Shown one piece after another: positions 44,591 through 53,113 of a stretch of 64,000 nt of DNA. Each line of letters begins with the position of its first letter. The stretch's first letter is position 1. The DNA is from Sinomonas atrocyanea (lineage in GTDB: Bacteria; Actinomycetota; Actinomycetes; Actinomycetales; Micrococcaceae): the NCBI RefSeq assembly GCF_030811715.1, contig NZ_JAUSRH010000007.1, forward strand, positions 159,397 through 223,396. The letters run 5' to 3'. The translations under genes were made by a program, and so were the position numbers. Under the pieces are notes generated by a model. The model did no database searches, was not told where the DNA came from, and saw only the letters and a list, made by a program, of their open reading frames with translations.

Positions 44591-45827
44591 CCGCCCGCCG
44601 CCCCCGGGCCCACAGGGCCGCGCCGGCTCCGAGCGCCGCGGGCCACGCGAGGTACCACCCGCAGGTCGCGGCGATGGCCGTGACGGCGGCGAGCCCCGCG
44701 GCCGCGACGGCCCGCTGGCCGCGACCGGGCAGGAGCCGCAGCGCCGCAGCAAGCCCGGCGACGTACACCGAGACGATCGCGGCCGTCACGAGCCGGACGA
44801 GCACCTCGGTCGTGTCCGTTCCGCCCCCGAGGACCACGAGCCCCGCCGTGCTCAGCGCCGTCACAGCCAGAAGTGCGTTCCGCCCCCGCCCGAACCAGCC
44901 CGGCAGCGACCCCGTCTGCCCGAGGGACCGTCCCAGCTCCGCGGCGCCGGTCGCGTAGCTCGTCAGCGTGCCGAGCGTGAGCACGACGGCGAGCGCGGCC
45001 GTGAGCGCCTCGCCCACCGGTCCGAGGGCGTACCCGAGCAGGGCCGCCAGCGGGGCGTCGCCGCCGGCCCCGCTCCCGAGCGCGAGCACGGACACGGCCG
45101 CGAGGGCGAGGTACAGGGAACCGACCAGGGCCAGGGCGAGCGCCGTCACGACGCCGAGGTCGCGCTCGGGATTCCGGAACTGGCCGCCGAGGTAGCTCAT
45201 CGCCTCCCAGCCGGCGAAGGCCCACACGATCAACGCCGCCGAGGACGGGACCGCTCCCCAGCCGTGCGTCGCGAACGGCTCGAGCCGGCCCGGGTCGGCC
45301 CGCGTCAGGCCGGCCGCGATCGCCACGACCATCACCGCGAGGATCGTGCCAGCCAGGACCAGCTGGAGCGCCGACGATGTCCGCACGCCCGCCCAGACGG
45401 CCCCGAGCACCGCGACGGTGATGCCGCCGGCCACGGCCAGGGCCGCCCAGCGCGGAGCCCCGAGGGCGTGCGCCGCGTACTGGCCCGCGAACAGGGCGGA
45501 GGCGGGGATCCCGAACGGGATCGTGAGGTAGAACCACCAGCCGGACGCGGTCGCCCAATAGTCCCCGAAGGCGCGGCGCACGTACGTCGACACTCCCCCG
45601 GCGTCCGGCAGCCTCCGCCCGAGCGACGCGAAGGTCCAGGCGATGGGCACCGAGGCCAGCACGAGTCCTGCCCACGCGAGCAGGCTCGCCGGCCCGGCGG
45701 CGCGGTAGGACAGCGCGGGGAGGGCGATCACCCCGGTGCCGAGGACCGCCCCAAGGTAGTAGGCGAGGCCCCGGACCCGGCCGAGGGTCCCGGCTCCGGC
45801 GGTGCGGACTGCGGTGTCAGCGCTCAT
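44574..45827 (-). CDS. APC-family amino acid permease
   Basis: The 417-residue product has about 12 spans. The N-terminus GLAYYLGAVLGTGVIALPALSY is the first unwound helix of APC transporters (GxG motif), and WAFAGWEAMSYLGGQFRNPERDL matches the family. The closest group appears to be YjeH/amino-acid efflux-type permeases, but the substrate is not determinable. The stop codon and last bases lie within a 21-bp repeat unit. Confidence 0.85.
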   Translation of the reverse strand: MSADTAVRTAGAGTLGRVRGLAYYLGAVLGTGVIALPALSYRAAGPASLLAWAGLVLASVPIAWTFASLGRRLPDAGGVSTYVRRAFGDYWATASGWWFYLTIPFGIPASALFAGQYAAHALGAPRWAALAVAGGITVAVLGAVWAGVRTSSALQLVLAGTILAVMVVAIAAGLTRADPGRLEPFATHGWGAVPSSAALIVWAFAGWEAMSYLGGQFRNPERDLGVVTALALALVGSLYLALAAVSVLALGSGAGGDAPLAALLGYALGPVGEALTAALAVVLTLGTLTSYATGAAELGRSLGQTGSLPGWFGRGRNALLAVTALSTAGLVVLGGGTDTTEVLVRLVTAAIVSVYVAGLAAALRLLPGRGQRAVAAAGLAAVTAIAATCGWYLAWPAALGAGAALWARGRRAAARAG

Positions 45828-45897
45828 GCCCCCACGCTAGGAATCCGCGCCCCGGTTCACGAGTGCGTTCCGTGCCGCGGAGCGCTAGATTTGTGCC

Positions 45898-46902
45898 ATG
45901 GCACCGATCTCAGCGTCGCCCGCCGCCCACCGCGTGGGCCTCGTCCTGACGGACAACCTGCCGATCTTCGAGCTCGCGGTTCCGTGCGAGGTGTTCGGCA
46001 TCGCCCGCCCGGACCTCCACGACCCGTGGTACGAGCTCACGATGGTGCGCGGCGAGCCCGGCGAGATCGCGACGGCCGGCGGCCTCGCGCCGTCGTCCGC
46101 CGCTCCGCTCGCGGCGCTGCGGGAGATGGACACCATCGTGGTCCCCGCGTGCGAGCGCAGCCTCCAGGTGGAGGGCGCCACGCATGCCCCGCTCCTTGCC
46201 GAGCTCCGCGCCGCGGCCGGGCGCGGGGCGCGGATCGCGTCGCTGTGCTCGGGCGCGTACCTGCTGGCCCAGGCCGGGCTCCTCGACGGGCGGGACGCCA
46301 CGACCCACTGGATGAACTGGGAGGACTTCGAGGCGTCCTTCCCGCGGGTCCGGCTACGGCGGGACGTCCTCCTCACCTCGGACGCCGGCGTCTACACGAG
46401 TGCTGGCACGGCGGCCGGGATCGAGCTGTGCCTGCAGCTCGTGCGGGAGGACTTCGGCGAGGCCGTCGCTGCGAGCGTGGCGCGGCGCATGGTCGTGGCG
46501 GAGCGGCGCGGCGCGGCCCAGTCCGAGTACCTCGAGTCGGTGGCGCGGCCGCTCGCCCCCGACCCGCTCCGGCACGCGATGGACTGGGCCGAGAAGAACC
46601 TGCACGCCCCGATCGGCCCGGACGCGATGGCGCGCCGGGCGCGGATGAGCCGCCGCACCCTCTACCGGCGGTTCGAGGCGGCCGCGGGCACGTCGCCGTC
46701 GCAGTGGCTGCTCGAGCGGCGCATCGACTCGGCGCGTCGGCTCCTGGAGGAGACCGACTTGCCCGTCGAGCGGGTCGCGGAGCGCGCCGGGGTCGGCTCC
46801 GCGGCGAACCTGCGCGCGCACTTCGCGCGGATCGTGGGGATGTCGCCCTCCGCCTACCGCGAGGCGCAGCGCCGGGACGCACGACGCCGCGGCGCCGCCT
46901 GA
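45898..46902 (+). CDS. GlxA-family transcriptional regulator (DJ-1/PfpI plus AraC HTH)
   Basis: The 334-residue product has an N-terminal DJ-1/PfpI amidotransferase-like domain (about 10-190) with IASLCSGAYLLAQAG, whose cysteine C117 sits at the nucleophile elbow. A C-terminal AraC-type double HTH (about 225-325) follows, with RRTLYRRFEAAAGTSPSQWL and FARIVGMSPSAYR. Such proteins sense small nitrogenous metabolites. It is divergent from the APC permease gene, which is a likely target. Confidence 0.9.
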   Translation: MAPISASPAAHRVGLVLTDNLPIFELAVPCEVFGIARPDLHDPWYELTMVRGEPGEIATAGGLAPSSAAPLAALREMDTIVVPACERSLQVEGATHAPLLAELRAAAGRGARIASLCSGAYLLAQAGLLDGRDATTHWMNWEDFEASFPRVRLRRDVLLTSDAGVYTSAGTAAGIELCLQLVREDFGEAVAASVARRMVVAERRGAAQSEYLESVARPLAPDPLRHAMDWAEKNLHAPIGPDAMARRARMSRRTLYRRFEAAAGTSPSQWLLERRIDSARRLLEETDLPVERVAERAGVGSAANLRAHFARIVGMSPSAYREAQRRDARRRGAA

Positions 46903-46997
46903 CGCGTCCGGCCCGGCCAGGGGCTGACGCCTCCGGGCAGCGGTGCGCGGACCACCCGCGCGCGTGTTGTAAGCTGGGTGAAGCCCTTCGGGGCAAC

Positions 46998-47068
46998 GCG
47001 GCCGTAGCTCAATGGCAGAGCGCTCGCTTCCCAAGCCAGATACGCGGGTTCGATTCCCGTCGGCCGCT
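46998..47068 (+). tRNA. tRNA-Gly, anticodon CCC
   Basis: A 71-nt cloverleaf: acceptor GCGGCCG/CGGCCGC, D arm GCTC/GAGC, anticodon CCC at 47030-47032, TpsiC arm CGGGTTCGATTCCCG. Discriminator is T and CCA is not encoded. The anticodon stem pairs CTCGC with GCCAG and so has a C-C mismatch (47025 with 47037) where GCGAG would be expected. Confidence 0.93.
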
Positions 47069-47075
47069 CTCTTCC

Positions 47076-47104
47076 GCCCCCGGTTCACTGGACCGGGGGC
47101 TTTT
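47076..47104 (+). terminator. Rho-independent terminator after tRNA-Gly
   Basis: A 9-bp stem GCCCCCGGT (47076-47084) pairs with ACCGGGGGC (47092-47100) over a 7-nt loop and is followed by TTTT (47101-47104). Confidence 0.9.
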
Positions 47105-47153
47105 CCGTGCCGGCCTCCCGCCCCGCGGCGGGCGGGCTCCGCGCAGAAGGCGG

Positions 47154-47195
47154 CAGGCCGGCGTCGTGCGTGGGGGGACGCACGACGCCGGCCTG
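47154..47195. terminator. 18-bp perfect hairpin built from inverted GCACGACGCCGGC motifs
   Basis: CAGGCCGGCGTCGTGCGT (47154-47171) pairs perfectly with ACGCACGACGCCGGCCTG (47178-47195) over a GGGGGG loop. It lies 20 bp beyond the MFS stop (47215, minus strand) and downstream of the tRNA, so it can serve as a two-way terminator. Confidence 0.8.
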
Positions 47196-47214
47196 CTGCC
47201 TCGGGCGGCCCGGC

Positions 47215-48546
47215 TCACCCCGCCGGGCGCCTCCGGAGCCAGAGCGCGAGGCCGAGCGCGGCCAGGGCCGGCACCGCGCCCGAGACGAGCATGGCCAGGT
47301 GCGCGCCGAGGTACTCGGCGAGGCCGCCGAGCATGGGGCCGCCGAGGGCCTGGCCGCCGATGAGCACCATCGTGTACAGGCTCATGACCCGGCCGCGGAT
47401 GCCCACGTTGGCGCTCGTCTGCACCATCTGGTTGGCCGAGGTCAGGAACGTCAGGGCGCAGAACCCGGAGACCGCGACGAGCGCGCAGAACAGCGGCAGC
47501 GAGGGCGCGAAGGCCGCCACGGCGAGCATCGCGCCGTACAGCCCGGCCCCGCCCACCACGGTGCGCAGGCGCAGCTGCAGGCGCCGGGCCGAGGCGATCG
47601 CGCCGGTGAGCGCCCCGACGGCGACCATGGTGTTGAGCAGTCCGTACCCGCTCGCGCCGATGCCGAAGACGTGGTCGGCGTAGGCGGCGAGGAGGACCGG
47701 CAGGCTCATCGCGAAGAGGGACACGACGCCGGCCATGACCCACGGCCAGCGGATGGTGGGCTTGCGCCAGGCGTAGGCCACGGCCTCGCGGAGCATGCCG
47801 CGCGCGGCCGGGGTGGGCGGGGCGACCACGAGCTGGTCCTTGCGCAGGAGCGAGAGCATGACGGCGGTGACGCAGCACGCGAACGCGTTGACCACGAACG
47901 CCCAGCCCCCGCCCACGGCCGTGAGGAGCCAGCCAGCCACGGCCGGGCCGATGAGCGCGCCGAGCTGGAAGTTCGTCGAGTTCACGCTGATGGCGTTGCG
48001 GAGGTACCTGGGGCCGACGAGCTCGTTGACGAACACCTGCCGGGCGGGCTGGTCGAGCACGGTCACGAGGCCGAGCACGAGGGCGATGCCGTAGACGTGC
48101 CACACGGCGAGCGCGCCGGTGAGCGCGAGCGTGCCCAGCGCCGCTGCGCACGCGCCGGCGCCCAGGGCGCAGATCTGCAGGAGCCGGCGCTTGGAGAACC
48201 GGTCGGCGACGAGGCCGCCCCAGGGGCCGAGCAGGAGCACGGGCGCGAACTGCAGCGCGACGGTGACGCCCACGGCGGTGACCGAGCCGGAGAGCTGGAG
48301 GACGAGCCAGTCCTGGGCGATGCGCTGCATCCACAGCGCCACGACGGCCACGAAGTGGGCGGCCGCGAACAGGCGGAAGTTGGGGACGCTGAGGGAGATG
48401 AAGGTGTGCCGCCACGGCAGGCGCTCCGCGGCCACGGCGAGGGGCCCGGTGGGCGGGAACGCAGGGCGGGAGGGCTGGGAGAAGCCGGGGAGCGAGGGCT
48501 GGGGTTCCGAGCTGGCTGACGGCAGGGCTGGGCTGGGCGAGGTCAC
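47215..48546 (-). CDS. MFS transporter (MFS_3 exporter family)
   Basis: The 443-residue product has about 12 spans after a Pro/Ser-rich N-terminus of about 45 residues. WMQRIAQDWLVLQLSGS, LVADRFSKRRLLQ and LDQPARQVFVNELVG are typical of MFS_3 exporters, the same family as the 15351 gene but a separate lineage. It is divergent from a LysR regulator gene. Substrate unknown. Confidence 0.87.
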   Translation of the reverse strand: MTSPSPALPSASSEPQPSLPGFSQPSRPAFPPTGPLAVAAERLPWRHTFISLSVPNFRLFAAAHFVAVVALWMQRIAQDWLVLQLSGSVTAVGVTVALQFAPVLLLGPWGGLVADRFSKRRLLQICALGAGACAAALGTLALTGALAVWHVYGIALVLGLVTVLDQPARQVFVNELVGPRYLRNAISVNSTNFQLGALIGPAVAGWLLTAVGGGWAFVVNAFACCVTAVMLSLLRKDQLVVAPPTPAARGMLREAVAYAWRKPTIRWPWVMAGVVSLFAMSLPVLLAAYADHVFGIGASGYGLLNTMVAVGALTGAIASARRLQLRLRTVVGGAGLYGAMLAVAAFAPSLPLFCALVAVSGFCALTFLTSANQMVQTSANVGIRGRVMSLYTMVLIGGQALGGPMLGGLAEYLGAHLAMLVSGAVPALAALGLALWLRRRPAG

Positions 48547-48648
48547 GGAAGAGTCCTGGTTTCGTTCGGGAGGGCCGGTGTCGATCGACTTCCTCCACCG
48601 TAGGCTCGCGGAAAAGGATTGTGGAAGGCTATTTCCCCTCTAACTGCT

Positions 48649-48663
48649 ATTGCGTTGTGCAAT
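48649..48663. promoter_or_regulatory. LysR-type box between MFS and LysR genes
   Basis: ATTGC-GTTGT-GCAAT is a perfect 5-bp inverted repeat that fits the T-N11-A LysR consensus, 22 bp upstream of the LysR start. A second weaker symmetry (GGAAA near 48611 and TTTCC near 48632) lies between the divergent starts. Confidence 0.65.
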
Positions 48664-48684
48664 GCGCTCACGGAGGATGGCCCC

Positions 48685-49548
48685 ATGGCCGCCCCCACCT
48701 TCGATCCCGCCCACCTGCGCAGCTTCCTCGCCGTGGCCGAGCACCTGAGCTTCACGCTCGCGGCCGAGCGGCTCGGGCTCGCCCAGCCCACCGTCAGCCA
48801 GCACGTGGCCAAGCTCGAGAAGGCCGCGGGCCGGATGCTCCTCGTCCGCGACACGCACGGCGTGCGGCTCACCGACAACGGCGACGCGATGGCCGGCTTC
48901 GCCCGCGCCATCCTCGCGGCCCACGACGACGCGGCGCGCTACTTCCGCGGCGAGGCGATGCGCGGGCGCCTGCGCTTCGGCACGGCGGACGACCTCGCGA
49001 TCACGGGCCTGCCCAAGATCCTGCGCGAGTTCCGCCGCGCCTATCCGCAGCTCAACCTCGAGCTCACGGTGAGCCAGAGCGACGACCTCTACCGCCGCCT
49101 CAAGGCAGGACAGCTGGACCTCGTGTTCATCAAGTGGGTGGCCGGGGCCCAGGACGGCACGGTGGTGCGGCACGACTCGTTCTCCTGGGTGGGCGTCGAG
49201 CAGACCGCGCTGGATCCCGCCGACCCGGTGCCGCTCGTGGTGTACCCGGCCCCGAGCCTGTCCCGCAGCCTGGCGATCCAGGCGCTCGAGGCCAGCGGGC
49301 GGACGTGGAAGGTCACCTGCAGCACCAAGCAGATCGCCGGCGTGCTGGCCGCCATCCGGGCCGGGCTGGGCGTCGGCGTCATGCCCACCACGCTCGTGCC
49401 CGACGACCTCGCGGTGATCACCCACCGCTTCGACCTGCCCCCGGTCGGGGACGTCGACTTCACCCTCATCCGCAATCCGCTCGCCAACTCCGCCGCGGCC
49501 GACGCGCTCACGGACGCGATCCTGGGCCGCGTCCTGAGCCGCAGCTGA
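48685..49548 (+). CDS. LysR-family transcriptional regulator
   Basis: The 287-residue product starts at ATG 48685 behind CGGAGG. N-terminal winged helix (about 5-65: HLRSFLAVAEHLSFTLAAERLGLAQPTVSQHV) and C-terminal periplasmic-binding-like domain with RLRFGTADDLAITGLPKIL. It probably regulates itself and the divergent MFS exporter through the ATTGC-N5-GCAAT box. Confidence 0.9.
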   Translation: MAAPTFDPAHLRSFLAVAEHLSFTLAAERLGLAQPTVSQHVAKLEKAAGRMLLVRDTHGVRLTDNGDAMAGFARAILAAHDDAARYFRGEAMRGRLRFGTADDLAITGLPKILREFRRAYPQLNLELTVSQSDDLYRRLKAGQLDLVFIKWVAGAQDGTVVRHDSFSWVGVEQTALDPADPVPLVVYPAPSLSRSLAIQALEASGRTWKVTCSTKQIAGVLAAIRAGLGVGVMPTTLVPDDLAVITHRFDLPPVGDVDFTLIRNPLANSAAADALTDAILGRVLSRS

Positions 49549-49606
49549 GCTTCACGGCCGACGCGCCAACTGGCGGCGACAAACATCAGACGTCTACCCT
49601 TTGAGC

Positions 49607-50920
49607 ATGCCGCCCGAGACCGAGACCCTCACGCCTGCCCGCACCCACGACGTCCTCGACGAATCGCTCGCCCCCGAGCTCGACGCTCACGTCCCGGCGG
49701 AGGCACCCTCCGGCCCCGGCCGCCGCCGCGCCGCCGTCCTCGCCGTCGCGGCAGTGGTGCTCATCGGCCTGAACCTGCGGGCCGGGATCGCGAGCGCGTC
49801 CTCGCTGTACCACGATCTGAAGCTGTTCCTCGGCTACGGCCCGCTCGTCGCGGCGGCGCTGCCCGCCATCCCGGTCGCCTGCTTCGCCGTCGCGGGCGGT
49901 GCCACGGCGTGGCTCACCGCGCGCCTCGGGCTCGAGCGCGCCATCGGGCTCGCCCTCGTGCTCCTCACCGCGGGCCTCGCCGTGCGGTCGGTTCCCGCCG
50001 AGGGCATGCTGCTGGCCGGCACGGTGGTGAGCATGAGCGGGCTCGCGGTCTGCAACGTCGCGATGCCCTCCTTCATCCGCGAGCACTACGCGCACCGCAC
50101 GTCCGGCATGACGGCGGCCTACACGGTGACGATGTCCCTCGGCGCCACGACCGCGTCCGCGGTGGCGGTGCCCGTCGCGGACTCGCTCGGCTCCCCCACG
50201 CTCGGCCTCGGCGTGTGGGCGGCGCTGGCCGCCGTCGCCCTCGCGGCGTTCGCCCCGCTCGCCCTGCGCTCGCGCCGCCGGGCCGTCGCGGATCCAGCCC
50301 ACCACGTCTCGCCGTGGTCCCTCCTGCGCACGCCGAGGGGCCTGCTCGTCACGGCGCTGTTCGGCGTGCAGGCCCTCCTTGTCTACACGATCATGGGCTG
50401 GCTGCCCTCGATCCTCGTCTCCCGCGGCATGGACCCGGCCATGGGCGGCCTCATGCTCGGGCTCCTGCAGCTCGTGAGCATGGGCGCCGTCGCCGGGCTG
50501 CTCGCCATGGCGGCCCGGCCGGGGCTGCTGCGCCCCGCGTTCCTGCTCACGGCGTCGGCCGCCCTGCTCGGCGCCGTCACGCTCGTGGCGTTCCCGCAGT
50601 GGAACATCCTCGTCCCGGTGGCGCTCATGGGGCTCGGCTTCGGCGTCTTCCCCCTGGTCATGGTGGTCATCAGCCGCAGCGGCAGCAGCGCCTCGGAGAC
50701 CACCGCCCTCTCGACCCTGGCGCAGTCGCTCGGCTACCTCCTCGCGGCCGTGGGCCCCTTCGGCATCGGCCTCCTCCACGACGCTCTCGGCGACTGGACG
50801 GTGCCGCTGTGTGCCATGGTGGGGATCGCCGTCGTCCAGCTCGTGCTCTCCTACCGGCTCGGCGCGGAGCCGGGCGCCCCGCGGAGGCCGCAGCCGGCCC
50901 GGGCTGCCGGTGCCGCATGA
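49607..50920 (+). CDS. MFS transporter, CynX/NimT family
   Basis: The 437-residue product has a soluble N-terminus (about 43 residues) and about 12 spans, with IGLNLRAGIASASSLYHDL and MSGLAVCNVAMPSFIREHYAHRTSGMTAAY, typical of the cyanate/nitroimidazole (CynX/NimT) group. No ribosome site precedes ATG 49607; TACCCT ends six bases upstream, so the message may be leaderless. The stop overlaps the next start (ATGA). Confidence 0.87.
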   Translation: MPPETETLTPARTHDVLDESLAPELDAHVPAEAPSGPGRRRAAVLAVAAVVLIGLNLRAGIASASSLYHDLKLFLGYGPLVAAALPAIPVACFAVAGGATAWLTARLGLERAIGLALVLLTAGLAVRSVPAEGMLLAGTVVSMSGLAVCNVAMPSFIREHYAHRTSGMTAAYTVTMSLGATTASAVAVPVADSLGSPTLGLGVWAALAAVALAAFAPLALRSRRRAVADPAHHVSPWSLLRTPRGLLVTALFGVQALLVYTIMGWLPSILVSRGMDPAMGGLMLGLLQLVSMGAVAGLLAMAARPGLLRPAFLLTASAALLGAVTLVAFPQWNILVPVALMGLGFGVFPLVMVVISRSGSSASETTALSTLAQSLGYLLAAVGPFGIGLLHDALGDWTVPLCAMVGIAVVQLVLSYRLGAEPGAPRRPQPARAAGAA

Positions 50921-51594
50921 GCGCCGGGCCCCCCAGGCGGCTGCCGCTGGCCCAGGAGGTCACCGAGGAGCTCCGGCAGGAGATCGCCTCGGGCCGCTGG
51001 CCGGTGGGGACCCGGATCCCGCCCGAGCCGCAGCTCATCGGACGGCTGGGCGTCTCGCGCGGCACGCTCCGCGAGGCGGTCAAGGCGCTCGCCCACGCCG
51101 GCCTGCTCGAGGTCCGCCGCGGCGACGGCACCTATGTCCGCTCGACGAGCGAGATGGCCGGCACGGCCCGGCGCGCCTACCGCGAGTACGGCGAGGAGAA
51201 GGTCTTCGAGGTCCGCTTCGCCCTGGACGCGCAGGCCGCGCGCCTGGCCGCCCGGGCCGCGGACGACGACGACCTCGCCGCCCTCCGCGCGCTCCTCGCC
51301 CGCCGCCGGGCGGCCTGGGCGGCGGGAGACGCCGAAGGCTGGATCGCCGCCGACTGGGAATTCCACCTCAAGGTCGCCGAGGCCTCGGGCAACCCGCTCC
51401 TGCACGAGCTGTACGGCACCTTCGGCGACGTCTTCCACGGCGTCAAGATGAAGCAGAGGCTCCGGGACGGGTTCGATGCGTGCCGCGAGGCGGGCCACGA
51501 GGACCTCGTGCGCGCGATCGCCGCGCGGGACGAGGAGACCGCAGCCGCAACGGTCCTGGACAACCTCCGCTACTGCACCACATGGATGCAGTGA
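50917..51594 (+). CDS. GntR-family regulator (FadR/FCD type)
   Basis: The 225-residue product has a winged helix (about 12-72: [30 protein letters not shown]) and an FCD domain (about 85-220) with [14 protein letters not shown] and [18 protein letters not shown]. Its start overlaps the MFS stop by four bases, so it is translated with the transporter and likely controls it. Confidence 0.88.
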   Translation: MSAGPPRRLPLAQEVTEELRQEIASGRWPVGTRIPPEPQLIGRLGVSRGTLREAVKALAHAGLLEVRRGDGTYVRSTSEMAGTARRAYREYGEEKVFEVRFALDAQAARLAARAADDDDLAALRALLARRRAAWAAGDAEGWIAADWEFHLKVAEASGNPLLHELYGTFGDVFHGVKMKQRLRDGFDACREAGHEDLVRAIAARDEETAAATVLDNLRYCTTWMQ

Positions 51595-51640
51595 CCCACC
51601 CCACAGTGCGTCCGGGACGCACGGAGTAGAATCGAGGGCG

Positions 51641-52066
51641 ATGAACCGCACAATGTTCAAGTCCAAGATCCACCGCGCCACGGTCACGCACGCTGACCTC
51701 CACTATGTGGGCTCGGTGACGATCGACCTTGACCTGCTCGAGGCGGCGGACATCCTGCCGGGCGAGCTCGTGTCCATCGTCGACATCACCAATGGTGCGC
51801 GCCTCGAGACCTACACCATTGCGGGCGAGCGCGGCTCCGGGGTCATCGGGATCAACGGCGCGGCCGCGCACCTGATCCACGAGGGCGATCTGGTCATCCT
51901 CATCACCTATGCCTCGATGAGCGACGCCGAGGCGCGCGAGTTCGTGCCCACGGTGGTGCACGTCGACGCGGACAACCGCATCGTGGAGCTCGGCACCGAC
52001 CCCGCCGAGGGCCACGGCCCGGGCATGCTGCGCCCGCCGTTCGCGATCCAGGCACACCTGAACTAG
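51641..52066 (+). CDS. panD: Aspartate 1-decarboxylase
   Basis: The 141-residue product starts at ATG 51641 after AGAATCGAGGGCG. PanD makes beta-alanine for pantothenate. It begins [20 protein letters not shown] and keeps the self-cleavage site HYVGS (G24-S25), which forms the pyruvoyl group. K9 and the downstream [17 protein letters not shown] block are intact, with a normal length. It stands alone rather than with panB or panC. Confidence 0.95.
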   Translation: MNRTMFKSKIHRATVTHADLHYVGSVTIDLDLLEAADILPGELVSIVDITNGARLETYTIAGERGSGVIGINGAAAHLIHEGDLVILITYASMSDAEAREFVPTVVHVDADNRIVELGTDPAEGHGPGMLRPPFAIQAHLN

Positions 52067-52135
52067 TTCGCGGGCGCTCTCAGGGGCGGGCGCTAGGCTG
52101 GGGCCCGTGCCCCTTGGAAACCGTTTGCCATCCCT

Positions 52136-53089
52136 GTGCCACGGCGGCCGCCCGTGCTAGGCGTCCTCGAGGGGTTCGCCGTGGTCTGGGCGATCATCGG
52201 CGTCGGCTGGTTCTGCGCCCGCCGCGGGATCCTGGGGGACGGCGCCCAGGCGGTCCTGAGCCGCCTGTCCTTCTTCGTCGCGAGCCCGGCGCTGCTCCTC
52301 GAGACGCTCGCGCACTCCGACCTGCGGGCCGTCTTCTCCACGCACCTGCTCGTCATCGCCGTCAGCTCGACCGCGATCGGGGTCGTCTCCCTCATCGTCT
52401 TCAGGTGGCTCCGCGGACGCAGCACGCCCGAGGCGCTCATCGCCTCCATGAGCGCCTCCGTGGCGAACTCGGGCAACCTGGGCATCCCGATCTCGGTGTT
52501 CGTCCTCGGCGACGCGAGCTTCGTGGCGCCCCTGCTGATCTTCCAGCTGGCCCTGTTCACGCCCTCGTACCTCCTCGTCCTCGACGGGACGACCGCGACA
52601 GCGAAGCCGGGGCTGGCCCGCGCTGCCCAGTTCGTGCTTCCCATCGTGACGAACCCGAACATCATCGGGTCCATGATCGGGCTCGTGCTGGCCGCGACCC
52701 ACTGGACTCCGCCCGAGCTCATCATGCAGCCGATCCACCTCATCGGCGGTGCCGCGATCCCCGCCATGCTCATGGCGTTCGGCATCTCGCTGCACGGGTC
52801 GCGGCCGCTGCGGGCCGACGAGGGCCGCCGCCTCGACACGGCCCTCGCCTCGGTGCTCAAGGTCGTGGTGCACCCCTTCATCGCCTTCGCGTTCGCCCGC
52901 TTCGCCCTCGGCCTGGGCGGCCACGAGCTGTTCGCCGCGGTGGTGACCGCGGCCCTGCCGACGGCACAGAACGTCTACATCGCGGCCCAGCGGTACCGGC
53001 ACGGCATCGTCGTGGCCAAGGACACCGTGCTCATCACCACCGTCGTCGCCGTCCCGGCCATGGCCGTCATGGCGGCCCTCCTCTCCTGA
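52136..53089 (+). CDS. AEC-family transporter (auxin efflux carrier/malate-type)
   Basis: The 317-residue product has about ten spans in two repeats. GVLEGFAVVWAIIGVGWFCARRGIL at the N-terminus, SANSGNLGIPIS-type block (SVANSGNLGIPISVFVL) and PTAQNVYIAAQRY in the last helices are diagnostic. GTG 52136 is taken as start; GTG 52154 matches family N-termini equally well. Substrate is an organic anion, unspecified. Confidence 0.85.
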   Translation: MPRRPPVLGVLEGFAVVWAIIGVGWFCARRGILGDGAQAVLSRLSFFVASPALLLETLAHSDLRAVFSTHLLVIAVSSTAIGVVSLIVFRWLRGRSTPEALIASMSASVANSGNLGIPISVFVLGDASFVAPLLIFQLALFTPSYLLVLDGTTATAKPGLARAAQFVLPIVTNPNIIGSMIGLVLAATHWTPPELIMQPIHLIGGAAIPAMLMAFGISLHGSRPLRADEGRRLDTALASVLKVVVHPFIAFAFARFALGLGGHELFAAVVTAALPTAQNVYIAAQRYRHGIVVAKDTVLITTVVAVPAMAVMAALLS

Positions 53090-53113
53090 CGGGGGAGCGT
53101 CTAGGCTTCACCC

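Noticed and set aside
47154..47195. Attachment site of an integrated element next to tRNA-Gly
   Set aside because: There is no integrase gene and no duplicated tRNA 3' end; the hairpin is better read as a terminator.
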